DNA from: Neoceratodus forsteri | Taxonomy: Eukaryota; Chordata; Ceratodontiformes; Ceratodontidae | Direction of reading: 5' to 3' | Assembly (NCBI GenBank): GCA_016271365.2 | Contig: JADMNL010000022.1 | Span: 218,402,501-218,466,500, forward strand | Length of the DNA stretch: 64,000 nt | Shown: positions 54,491 through 64,000 of the stretch, in pieces | Numbering within the stretch: the first letter of the stretch is position 1 | How the letters are laid out: every line of letters begins with the position of its first letter | Notes under the pieces: generated by a model | Seen by the model: the letters and a program-made list of their open reading frames with translations, nothing else | Told to the model about the DNA's origin: nothing | Databases searched by the model: none | Position numbers and translations under genes: made by a program

Positions 54491-55936
54491 GGCTCACAAT
54501 ATCAAAGACAATGCAGAACTAGAAATTTCAATGTACTGTAAACATTATTAAAAACACAAATAAGTGCTTTAACATTTTAGATGCTCATAAAGTACATTTT
54601 GAACTAAATTAGCTGAACGCAACGTACAGAGAAAAATGGGTAAACTGTTCCATAATGAGGTTGCCTGGTAATAGGAAGCAGGTTGGCCCATAACAAAATA
54701 AATACAGAGGCTATAAAGGCAGTTGCTTTCAAAAACATGAAACAAAGCTATAAGAAGTAGAGTTTAATAAATATGCCAGGCATTCTGGCCACTGTTTTGT
54801 ATAAAATTGATTTATGTCTTTGATAAATGGGTGAGCAAACTGATCCAGAAGACTTTTTCAGTTAGCACCGGACCACCAGGGTGGCAAACACACAACAAAC
54901 CTCAATACAATTCTAAACACTTGGTATGAGGTCAAATTACACAGTACAGACATTTCAGAAAATCTGTGTAGACAGACATACTGGTGTAGTGACGTACATC
55001 AGTGTCTATGCAATATAAAGGCTTAACATGGTGATTATGGTAAAGTATTACATTCAGTGTACATACAGTCACCGGGGAGCCAAGGAAATAAATACAGTTT
55101 ACAATGAAGATTCGGTCTATCACCAGTAGTGGTATAGCCACAAGTCATGAGCAGAAGTGCAGCTTAAGTTGCAGAACCTGCTAACGCTTCAGATAAAGCA
55201 GGTAGTCATTTTAAATGTAAATGTAGCAACAGTTCGGTAGATAGCAATTCTGGTCCAATTAAGATTTTTCAGATTGGTACAGAGATGTATTCTACTTCTC
55301 CCAGATGAGGCAAATGTAGCTGTGTTATACTAGAGAAGTTGTTATATCAGTAGCCTCTGACTCAACCCCAGTGACCAAAGAACCATAATCAGTGATTGAA
55401 ACAGACTGTGGGTGGCAATTTGCTTTCTTGAGTCCGGTGTTAAAATATTTATTAATCCCATATAGTTGGCCCAGTTTTAGGCGCTGACCAATAAATATGT
55501 TTCATATGGCAGTTACACTTTGTTTGCTTTAATGTAATTAATCATTACTTGATGCAACAGGGTAACTACACTGTAGTTGTGTTTGCTGCATGCAGTGTAG
55601 TTATGCTGTAACTACAGTGCAGTTAAGTAACACTTGAAGTGTAACCCATATGGCAATCCAATGACAAATTTGAATTGAGATACAAGCTCACATACTTAAA
55701 TAAATCGACAGGCTGAAGTGGAATGCCTTGATGGTTTTAACTTGTATCTTGTTACAAAACAATTTACCCAGCTGTGATGAAACTAAATACAGATGTGCTT
55801 TGCTACAAACTCTTGAAGCTGTCACAGTCCTAGGACCAATAGGAAGAATCTTGGTATGTGGTACCAGTCGGGGTGAGACTCGCACAGTTTGTCTTAGAGG
55901 GGCACAGTTTGTCATACTGCATTACAGTACTTTAAG
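54491..55936. other. No gene recognised
   Basis: AT-rich sequence; CAGTGTAGTTATGCTGTAACTACAGTGCAG near 55594 is a local inverted repeat. No element or gene signature. Confidence 0.35.
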
Positions 55937-56094
55937 TAAGCAATGGCCCATGACAGGGTGTGCGGTTGTTGGGGATTGATAAACACCCTGGGTGTGTTGT
56001 GAGGAATGAGGCCGCAGGCCAAGTGTCCTCACAGCCCACGGGGTGTTGGTTGGTCCCCAATGGCCACACGCCCTGGAGTAGGTTATTGTGCTTA
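55937..56094. mobile_element. Foldback MITE, GAGGCCGCAGGCCAAGTG centre
   Basis: The left arm TAAGCAATGGCCCATGAC, with GGGTGTGCGG and TTGGGGATTGAT, pairs with the right arm ending ATTGTGCTTA over about 70 bp. The centre (56007-56024) is nearly identical to that at 34990. Total length 158 bp. Confidence 0.87.
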
Positions 56095-57419
56095 GAACAT
56101 GGGCCAGATGTGGACAGAAAGACAAAAAAACTGTGGAATAACAGGCAAGAGATGTGAGAACTATTTTGTTTTCTTCCACTACTTATGGCTGCAGTACCAC
56201 ACTGATCTGTGTTTTGCCACAGCAAAAATAGTTGTACAGTTTGCGGTAAATGGGTCCACACAGTATAATCAAGGAGCAGCCCAAACTTGCTGTTATACTG
56301 TGAAAACTAGAGTGTAAGGCACTGCTGTCTCTTGTCCTATCGGGCACATTGTGTGAGGGGAAAGGAACACAGCAGTGGGTGTCTGCTCTGCCTATCAGTG
56401 CTTCTCTCTTCTTTGGGCTCACGCACAGAAAAGACGCACAAAACTGGAGACAAGACCCAATAATGGGAACGAAAGGGAGAACCATTGAGAACGGAAAACT
56501 ATGCCTGTCCTTGGCTTAGCCGCTGAACCCCTTCTACTTCTCAGCATGTATCCCGCCCATGCTGCCTGTCACTCACTCTCTGTCTCTCCTGCTGTCACTG
56601 TCTGTTGCTGCATTTTTCTCCAGCTGTCTGTCGCTTGGTCTCTCGCAGTACCTCTCACACAAACAGGGACACTATTTTTCAGTAATTCTACATGTACTGT
56701 TTTCTGTCTGTCGCGCTCACTTCAGGGGAGAGTGCCTTTGGACGGGTGCGATTGTCTGCTGGGAGGGCGGACCAGACATCACTACGTTGCTTTTAGGGAG
56801 AGCTGACATGGTCTGAAGCGGGACTGCATATTGCATCTCTCTCCGAAGGGCTGACCGAGGGTAACAGTGACTCTGGGACAGTGGTACCCGAAGCACTAGA
56901 TCCGTAGGGTGGGTGGGTGGATGAGTATTCACATAGCAGGGAGGTTGAACTGCTCTTGGCTCAAATGTGCTGCACACTGTGTGATGGCGCATGCAGATGT
57001 AGGATCACATAGTGCGGAAAATGTGTCCTTTGGAAATAACACTCACCAGGCACCTGTAGCTGTCTCTCGCTTAGCGAGACATTTACATGGCTGCCGTTCA
57101 GGAAATGAGTGCGACTATGCCCCCTAATCTGCAAAGGGTGCCTGAGCAACAGGAACTGTGTGTTAACAGATTTAATGTATGGTCAGGTGATCTGTCTGCC
57201 AATCATGTAACGGAGATCTACCTGCCCTGTGTTATAAGCAGACTTAGTGGGGGCCCAGTGCAGGAGTAGAGAGAGGTGAATCATTTTCAACAAGACATCT
57301 GTTTCTTCTGCCCAGAAGTGGTTCTCTCACGTATAGTTCTTTCTTCCTCTGAGTTCCCAGTTCTCTATCAACCACCCTAACAGTGGGTCATTCTAGTTGC
57401 ACTGTTTGTCCAGCAGCCA
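56095..57419. other. No gene recognised
   Basis: Mixed sequence with CT-rich parts at 56565-56600. Short frames lie on both strands without domains. Confidence 0.35.
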
Positions 57420-58375
57420 GGATAGTGGGTAGGTAGGTGGGGGCTGGCTTCACAGCTGATACTATGGCTGCACTCTTTCTCTGGCCGGATGATGGGTGGG
57501 GGCTGGCTTCACAGCTGATACTATGGCTGCACTCTTTCTCTGGCCGGATGATGGGGGCTGGCTTCACAGCTGATACTGTGGCTGCACTCTTTCTCTGTCC
57601 AGGACAGTGGGGCGCTACCTTCACAGCTGATGCCATGGCTGGAACACACTCTGGCCAGGATTGGGGGAGGGGCTGCTCACACAGCTGATGCCATGGCTGC
57701 ACACCTCTGGCCAGGAATTTTGGGGCTGCTACAGCTGATACCATGGTGTCACTCTTTGCAGGCCAGGATGGTTGGTGGGGACAGGTTTCATAGGCTATTG
57801 CCACACTATGGCTGCACCCTTTCTCAGGCGGCCAGGATGGTGGTTGGGGGACTGCATTCACAGCTGATGCCATGGCTGCACCCTTTCTCAGGCCAGGATT
57901 GTGGGTGGGGCTGCCTATACAGTTGATGCCATGCTGTGGTCAGGTCACACCTTTTCTCAGGCCATGATGGTGGGTAGGGGGCAGCCTTCACAGCTGATAC
58001 CACGCCACTGTTGCACTCTTTCTCAGGCCAGGATGAAATACAGAAATTTTTGGCGATAAGGATTGCTTGGCCTGCCCTTTTTTCCTTGCCTACAGTATCT
58101 CTGTAGACTACTTGATGGTGGGTGGTTGGGGAGGGCCTGCCTTCATAGCTGATGCCACGCTATGGCTGCACTCTTATGTCAGGATGGGGAAGGGGGAGAA
58201 TTGCCTTCACAGCTGATGCTGCACTACGGTTGCAGCCTTTCTCAGGTCAGGATGGTGGGTGAGGGACTGCCTTCCTAGCTGATTGTACACCTCAAAGGCA
58301 CCCTTTCTCAGGTGACCAGGGTGGTGGGTTGAGACTGCCTTCTCGCAGTTAACTACTGTACCCTACTGCATAACT
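57420..58375. repeat. Minisatellite, units of ~55-70 bp, about 14 copies
   Basis: CTTCACAGCTGAT.C.ATGGCTGCAC then TTTCTC.GGCCAGGATG recurs throughout. GGCTGGCTTCACAGCTGATA is found at 57442, 57501 and 57556, and unit length drifts further right. The Ala/Ser-rich ORFs on both strands are translations of the repeat. Confidence 0.92.
58033..58110 (-). repeat. CR1 3'-end sliver inside the minisatellite
   Basis: GAAATACAGAAATTTTTGGC, then GATAAGGATTGCTTGGCCTG, corresponds to the CR1 3'UTR phrase seen at 9891 and 49270. Only about 78 bp remain. Confidence 0.7.
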
Positions 58376-58599
58376 GATGGCGATCACATCTTATCTCCTG
58401 ACTACAGTATACTTTGCCCTCCTCTGCCTTATCCCTTGCCCTCTTCTGCTCCTACCTCCTCCTCCCCTCTCTCATTCTACCTGACTTTCCCTGTGCTCCC
58501 CCAACACTCCACCCATCCAGCCTTCCCTCCTCCCTTCCTAACCACCTTGTTTCCTCTCATCCTACTCCTTAACCTGGAGTTTCTCCATTGTGCCATCCT

Positions 58600-58812
58600 G
58601 TCTTTCCCCCTCAGGCTTGAGTATCTATCACCTCAGTGCTCGGAACCTCTTTCCAAAACTCAACCTCTTGTCTGTCTGGGTTTCACAGTAATATCCTGAC
58701 ATCTTCTGTATCTTGGAATCCTGGCTTTCCTCCAGGATTCCAGCCTGACTTGTCTCTTCGGGCAGGACAGGGGAAAACATGGTGGTGGTGATGCCATCTC
58801 TGTATGAGCCTC
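58600..58812 (+). pseudogene. L2-like LINE endonuclease fragment
   Basis: The translation includes a run like SARNLFPKLNLLSVWVSQ, then PDIFCILESWLSSRIP (the active-site Glu in ESW) in a shifted frame. This is the N-terminal part of an L2-type APE endonuclease. The DIRS element follows directly, so the fragment may have been cut by its insertion. Confidence 0.6.
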
Positions 58813-58813
58813 T

Positions 58814-58850
58814 TCAAACAACATTGGGTCTTGCTGTTTTCTGACATGTT
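58814..58850 (+). repeat. DIRS left inverted terminal repeat
   Basis: TCTTCAAACAACAT and GTCTTGCTGT.TTCTGACAT match the reverse complement of 63859-63895 over about 36 bp with four or five mismatches. Confidence 0.75.
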
Positions 58851-59369
58851 GCAGTGATTCCCCAGCCTTTGGGCTGCCCCGGAGAGCAAAGAGTTCACTT
58901 TCTGTGCAGAGCGTGGAGTGCTGAGCTCGAGCTCAGTTGGAGTCTCTGTCTGGAGTGTTTCAGACTCAAACCGTCGGATTCTTTGCTCCGCCTCACTGAA
59001 TGGTCGCCTCAGAAATTTCTCCTTCAGCTCGGTTCGAAAGTCGGTTAAAGTTTCAGTTTCCGGCGTATTTTAAACCGAAAAAGTTATTTGCATAGTCATT
59101 TCAGTCTGTCTGTGGGCCATGAGTACTAGATAGGAATTGTTCTGTTTTTCTGTGTGGCGCTTGTAAAAGTGCGGTCGGTTCAGCTGAATCTGTCAATTCA
59201 TAGTGAAATCTTGTGTTTTGTGTTTTACTTAGTTTGTAGTTACCGTCCTTATCGATTCTTTAAAAAAAAAAGTGTTTTGCACGCTTTTTTCACACCTATG
59301 ACACGGTTGGGAACCAATAAGGAGTCTTGCCTGACAGTTGCCATAAAAGGGTAGGTTGGTTAGGTTGGC

Positions 59370-60815
59370 CATGTCTGAGAAATCCAGGAGGGAGAGCGGG
59401 CCCGCTGGGTTTCAGCGCTGCAGTGAGTGTGGGGAGGACTTTCCTGGGGCTGATTCCCCACGCCGCCTGTGTTTATTGTCTGGGGTTTGACCGCCTCGAT
59501 TCGGACTGCTAAGTGTGTGGACACTTTCCCAGGTCTACCCTAGAGAGGAGATTGGGTAGACTGGGGGAGGAGGGGGCCGAGGGGTCTGCTGACCCGGATG
59601 GCCAGCCTGGTTCGGTTCTGACCGAGCCGGGAGGAGTGCCCTCTGATCGGGGCGATGCTGCTTCGGGCGGGGGGAGAGCTGATTCCGGGGGATCTGTTCA
59701 GACAACAAGAAAATGCAAAGACAAATCGTCCGTTCGGATCCAGAGGTTCGTGTCTCGACTGCCGAAGAGGTAGCCAGGGCGTATTCAGACTGTGGAGTCG
59801 CCTCGCTCGGTTCCTACCGATCCGCACCTTCTGGCAGAGGTTCGGTTTGTTGGTTCCCCCGGTTCAAGACTGTACCCTCTAAGAGTTTTATGAACCGAAG
59901 TTTGAAGAGGAAGGGGAATTTGAGGATGATAATGGCGAAAGTGAGGGGTCTGGCTGTGCCTGTGGAGCCGGACATCTCCCCGGGCGGACCTTCGGGTGTT
60001 TCCCCTCCTGGGTTTTCTGGGTCCCCTTCTCACTTTATATTCTGCAGGGGGGTGGCTGAGACCCTCCAGCTTCTTATGGAGGAGGCTGTGGAAGATCAAG
60101 AGGAGCCTGATTGTGTGGAGGTGGACGTCCCGGAGTCCGGGAGACTGTCTGTTCCCCCTCCACGAATCCTTTGGGAAATGGACACAATTCTAAAGTCTCC
60201 TAACACTATACCTCCTGTGGATAGAAAAATGGACGGGGGGTGTACGCTTCCAGGCTCAGACACGGGGTGCTTGTACCAGCAGTGCAGCCATGTTGGGGTG
60301 GTGCAGGCTGCTGCCTGTGACGGGGCGGGTATTCCCTTGGCTTCACACCCCCAGACGGGGACTCCAGGAGGGTTGACGCCATGGCAGAGAAGCGGTGCAT
60401 GGCGTCTCCTTTGGGACTCGGGCAGGCGGATTGCATGGCCTGTGCAGCCAGGTACCGGAAGGCCAGGTGGGACACTGTGCTGGCACTGGCTGAGCGGGCC
60501 TCCCCCGGCTGGTCAGGGAGCTGGAGGTGGTGGCTGCGGATGGGATTGAGACATCTAGGGTTGTTTCGTGCTGCTGTGGACTCTAATGGTGTGTCGTCGA
60601 GAGTCATGGCTGCATCTGTGGTTCTTCGGGGAGTGGCTTGGCTCGGATGTGCTGGCCTCTCGGAGGACGCCCAGGCTGGGGCCATGGATTTTCCTGTGGT
60701 GGGTGGTTCTCTGTTTGGGGAGCAGACCGAGGATTGCTTGGAGAGGGTGGAGTGCAGGACCGCTATGGGAGTGCCTGGCCGGGAGAGGCGGGCAGCCCTC
60801 GGGGCGGCAGTCTAG
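59370..60815 (+). pseudogene. gag: DIRS gag-like ORF1 (broken)
   Basis: The start is taken at ATG 59370 (MSEKSRRESG). It is followed by CSECGEDFP, then in a shifted frame CVYCLGFDRL and, after an in-frame stop at about 59510, VCGHFPRSTLERRLGRL. Together these give a cysteine-rich N-terminus with CxxC pairs, as in DIRS ORF1. A charged, Gly/Glu-rich middle follows (59560-60180) and the C-terminal part (60381-60815) has repeated ARYRKARWDTV and GRERRAAL-type sequence. Frameshifts occur near 59450, 59700 and 60370. The protein presumably binds element RNA. Confidence 0.7.
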
Positions 60816-60989
60816 GGCAGGCTTTTCACCAGGCACAGGCCCTTCTTCCTTTCTCAGAGGTGGCTCTTCAGAGGAGAGGCAGAAGGGGGATGAGCAGACC
60901 TGCTTCCACCCCTCGGTCTAGGGCCCCTGCCGAGCGGACGCCCTGGTGGGCCTGCCTGGGTCGACTGTCCTGTTGCAGTAGGAGGCAGC

Positions 60990-62000
60990 GGGTCTTGGAA
61001 GTAGTAGGCCGGGGACTGGTTCTCGGCTTCAAAAAGTTTCCGGGGATGAGGGCCAGATCTTTTCCGCCTGCGAATCTCTCGGAGGCCCTTGCCTTGGGGG
61101 CAGAGGTTTCTTCTCTTCTGGCCTTGAGAGCCATAGAGAGAGTACCTACCCTACACTAGGGCAGGGGACTGTTGTACTGGTACTTCCTGATCCCCAAAAG
61201 GGACAGGGGAGTGGTGACTCATCCTAGACCTGGAATATCTAGGCGGGCATCTTTTGAAGCCGGGGTTCGGGATGGTGACTCTGGGAATGGTCCTTCCCTC
61301 TCTGGGGCCAGGGGACTGGCTAGCCTCCTTGGGCCTCGGGGATGCCTGCTTTCGCGTTCCCGTCGGGTGCTCCCGCAGAGGGTGCCTCGGGTTCGAGTTG
61401 CCCTCAGGCCACTGTCGGTTCGGAGCGGTGCCCTTTGGCCTGGCCTCGGCCCCAGGGGTTTTCGCGGAGTGCCTGGCAGTAGTAGTTGCCTTTCTAGGAA
61501 GGCAGAGGATTTCCATTTTTCCATATTTGGACGATTGGCTGGTGGTGGGTCGGTCTGCAGACCAGGTCGGGTCTCGCCTGCAGGTGACCCGGCGGGTGCT
61601 CGCTTCTCTGGGGTTTCTTCTCGGCCTTCCCAGGTCTGTTCTCGAGCCGGTCCAGCTTCTTACCTTTATGGAGGCAGAACTGGACACACTCGGAGCAGGT
61701 GCCTTTCTTCCTCTGGAAGGGCCAAGGGTTCTTGTGGAACTGGCCTCTTCCTTCAGCCTTCGGGTGTCTCGGCCAGCAGGGCATTTCCTCCAGCTCTTGG
61801 GCCACGTGGCGGCCTCGATGGCAGTGGTCCGGGGGGCAGGATTCCGGATGGGGGATATTCAGTTTCACCTGAGAGCTTTCTGGTCTCGGAGGAAGGATTC
61901 CCTTGCCAGGCTGATCCCGGTGACTCTGACCTTGATCCGAGCCCTCCAATGGTGGTAGGGTCAGGACAGTTTAAGACTAGGTGTTCCTTTTGCTACTCAG
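60990..62000 (+). pseudogene. pol: DIRS reverse transcriptase (motif A mutated)
   Basis: VVGRGLVLGFKKFP (about 61000) opens the N-terminal domain, followed by LLALRAIERVP and YWYFLIPKRDRG (61175-61210). A frameshift near 61215 leads into the long frame 61254-61958. Motif A reads ASLGLGDACFRVP: the first catalytic Asp (as in DLKDAYF of related elements) is Gly at 61332. Motif B is GAVPFGLASAPGVF. Motif C is intact, PYLDDWLVVG (YLDD at 61524-61535). The thumb follows to about 61958. Confidence 0.88.
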
Positions 62001-62009
62001 CCTTGTTCG

Positions 62010-62700
62010 GTGGTCCTTGCCACGGACGCTTCTCTTCTGGGCTGGGGAGCCCATCTGGGGTCCCTCGCTGCCCAGGGACTGTGGTCCCCCCCAAGCATCC
62101 CTTCTCCATGTCCGTCTCCTGGAGCTCGGAACAGTTTTTCTGGCCCTAGGAGCTTTCTCTGTCGGTGCGGAACGGGGTGGTTCGGGTCGGAGCGGACGGC
62201 ACCGCCACCGTGTGGTGCATCGACGGGCGGGGATGCGCTCTGTCCACGGCCTTGTGCACGGAGGCCATGGGGTTGTGGTCCCTGGCTTGTTCCCTGCGGA
62301 CCTCTCTGGTGGCGGTTCACCTTCCGGGGAAGGACGGTGTGCTGGCGGGTGCACTGGGCGGGATCTCTCGGGGCCGTCACGAGGGGTCCCTGGACTTTCG
62401 GGGTGGGGCACTCCAGAGATCTCTTTGTAGCCCCAGACAATCACCGGCTCCCTCTCTTTTGTTGCGGACCTCCAGTCTTGGGCTCGGTCCCCCTGGACGC
62501 CGTGGGTCTGAATTGGAAGGGGAGGTTTCTGTGTGCCTTTCCCCCCTTCCCACTCCTGTTCAGGGTTTTGGTCGGGGTGGGGTCTCGACCTTGCAGAGTG
62601 ATTCTGGTTGCTCCGGATTGGGCCAGACAGCCCTGGTACCACCTGTTGCTGTCCCTGGCGGTCCGTCTTCCCGTGTCTCTTTCCGGGAGTTGCAGCCTGT
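62010..62700 (+). pseudogene. pol: DIRS RNase H and connecting domain
   Basis: VLATDASLLGWGAHLG (62013-62060) holds the first RNase H Asp. After a frameshift at about 62160 the helix CTEAMGLWSLACSL and the end LPGKDGVLAGALGGI appear; the usual final Asp of ADALSR reads Gly. A second frameshift at about 62420 restores the first frame with DNHRLPLF, then LVAPDWARQPWYHLLL. The latter is a conserved DIRS block between RNase H and recombinase. Confidence 0.82.
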
Positions 62701-63815
62701 TGACGTCCTTTCGGGGGAGGATTTGGTGCCCCGATCTTCGGTCTCTCGGTCTCGGGGCGTGGCTCTTGAGGAGTTGGAGTTTGTAGATCTGCATCTTTCC
62801 CGGGGGGTTCTGGATAACCTCAGGGCTTCTCGAGGGCCTTCCACCAGAGGGACTTGTGGCTCCGGATGGAGGAGATTCAGCGTTTGGTGTTCTAGGAAGC
62901 GTGTTTCTCCGGATGCTGCTGGATTGCCTGCGGTTCTGGACTGTGTGGTCCATCTTGGTGGCCTGGGCCTCAGACCAGCTGCTCTCGGGGTGCACTTGTC
63001 GGCTGTTGCTGCGTTTTTGTCTGTGGGGAAGTCTTCCTCATTATCTTCTCATCCTGTGTTCTGTGGATTTTTTTGGGGGATTGCTTCACGCCAATCCTCC
63101 CTTTGGAGACCTTGCCCCTGCCTGGGATTTGAGTGTTTGCATTGCTCGACTTGTGCAACCCCCTTTTGGGCCTGTGTCTTCAGCGGAGCTTGGGTACTTG
63201 ACTTGGAGGACTGTGTTCTTGGTAGCCGTTGCCTCTGTCGGGCGTATCGGTGGGTTGCAGGCCCTATCAGTGGGACCTGATTTTGTCTCGTTTCACGGGG
63301 ATGGGGTGGTCCTTACAACCAGTGGAGGGTTCTTGCCCGGGGTGGTTTCGGACTTCCATTTGGACCGGTCTGTGTGTCTTCCTGTTTTCTTCGCGGATCA
63401 TTCTTCCTCGGGAGGGAGGAGGCTGCACAGTTTGGATGTTGGAAGAGCCTTTGGTTGCTGCGTGGAGCGTGCCAAGGGTCACGGGTTTGGCTCCCTCCGG
63501 TTGTTCCTCACTTGTGGAGAAGTGGGAGGGGGCAGGCCTGCCGCCGGGAGGTCTATTGCCGGGTGGATTGTGTCTTGTGTGCGCTTCTGCTGTGGGAAGC
63601 TGGGAGAGGCTCCGCCCTCGGGCCTGAGGGTTCATTCCGCGGGGGGTGCAGCTGCTTCCCTGGCTGCTGCTATGGATATCCCTCTGTTGGAGGTTTGTCG
63701 GGCGGCCACCTGTAAGGCAGTGCATCCCTTTGCCGGGCGTTGCTCTCTGGATGTCCGGGCTGGGAGTGGTGCTCGGTTTGGCACGGCGGTGCTTCGGAGC
63801 CTGTTCCCAGGGTAG
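62700..63815 (+). pseudogene. DIRS tyrosine recombinase (catalytic residues lost)
   Basis: The N-terminal SAM-like part lies in one frame (62765-63030: STRGTCGSGWRRFSVWC, LGVHLSAVAAFL), then the catalytic part in another (from about 63030 to 63815). The first catalytic Arg is kept in VASVGRIGGLQAL (63243). The HxxR block reads HSAGG, so the second Arg is Gly (63642). The C-terminal Tyr site, normally FxRFY, reads FAGRCSLDV with Cys at 63741. With two of the four core residues gone, this copy cannot recombine DNA. Confidence 0.88.
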
Positions 63816-63858
63816 GTTCTGTCCCTCCTCCGTGGGGGTGCTGCTTGGTAGTCTGCGG

Positions 63859-63951
63859 TATGTCAGAATACAGCAAGACTTCATGTTGTTTGAAGAAAAA
63901 ATTACTTATCTTAGTAATAGTGTTTCTTCTAATGGAGTCTTGCTGTGTTCT
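63859..63951. repeat. DIRS right terminal palindrome
   Basis: GTCAGAATACAGCAAGACTT (63861) and AGTCTTGCTGTGTTCTGAT (63932) are inverted copies that meet around ATTACTTATCTTAGTAAT (63901-63918). The left arm is the inverted terminal repeat; the whole may correspond to the internal complementary region plus terminal repeat known in DIRS elements. Confidence 0.75.
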
Positions 63952-64000
63952 GATCTCCTTCCCTGCCTCCCCTCTCAGAACCTGTTTTTGGGAAGTGGGT

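Larger units (their letters stand above)
58814..63951 (+). mobile_element. DIRS-type tyrosine-recombinase retrotransposon
   Basis: The element has no LTRs or target-site duplication. It has a gag-like zinc ORF (from 59370), an RT-RNase H region (about 60990-62430) and a tyrosine recombinase (about 62700-63815), the gene order of DIRS elements. The left terminus (58814-58850) is repeated inverted at 63859-63895. Right of that a second, direct copy of the terminal phrase (GTCTTGCTGTGTTCTGAT, 63933-63950) makes a palindrome. DIRS elements integrate with a recombinase from a circular intermediate. All three coding regions have frameshifts and lost catalytic residues. Confidence 0.9.

Noticed and set aside
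57388..57926. Ala/Ser-rich frames on both strands
   Set aside because: They are periodic translations of the minisatellite.

Overview
The window carries no recognisable host gene, RNA gene or prokaryotic feature. It is repeat-dense vertebrate DNA in which almost every coding-like stretch belongs to a transposable element. The mix of CR1 and L2-like LINEs, a Ty3/gypsy element with a PNMA-like gag, a DIRS tyrosine-recombinase element and several tRNA-headed SINEs points to a non-mammalian vertebrate with a large genome. A sarcopterygian, amphibian or cartilaginous fish fits better than a teleost or bird, but the species cannot be fixed from the sequence.

Layout. 1-12284 is a decayed Ty3/gypsy element on the + strand: the 3' part of its 5' LTR, a primer-binding site, a gag whose layout matches the host PNMA genes, zinc knuckle and protease, RT, RNase H, integrase, a long acidic pol tail, and a 3' LTR. 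It was hit at least three times: a solo LTR of its own family inside RNase H (4-bp TSD CCTC), a SINE fragment at 8.9 kb, and a 5'-truncated CR1 in the 3' LTR. 12.3-17.4 kb holds a 73-bp tandem array, an L2-like LINE fragment and a GC-rich SINE. 17.4-22.1 kb is a near full-length CR1 (-) with a zinc/esterase ORF1, an endonuclease-RT ORF2 and a duplicated 5'UTR unit. 22-26 kb holds foldback MITEs and SINEs. 26.3-30.2 kb is a second long CR1 (+). 30-39 kb is mainly foldbacks, SINEs and a LINE 3'UTR. 39.8-41.7 kb is an antisense solo LTR of the gypsy family (4-bp TSD AATA). 41.7-49.2 kb is satellite, SINEs, CR1 debris and two MITEs. 49.3-53.9 kb is a CR1 (-) and a second LINE family (+) split by a 235-bp MITE with an 8-bp TSD. 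54-58.8 kb is SINE and LINE remnants plus a long minisatellite. 58.8-63.95 kb is a DIRS element.

The elements are best read as a nested history, not as cooperating genes. Autonomous elements (CR1, L2-like, gypsy, DIRS) are all damaged in key residues or frames. Non-autonomous passengers are abundant: an apparently undescribed GC-rich SINE of about 530-670 bp has at least eight copies, seven of them bounded by 6-11 bp target-site duplications that can be read directly. A second SINE shares its 3' tail with LINE-like loci. A set of long palindromes shares terminal and central motifs. The main points of interest are the PNMA-like gag, the new SINE family, the palindrome family and the DIRS terminal palindrome.
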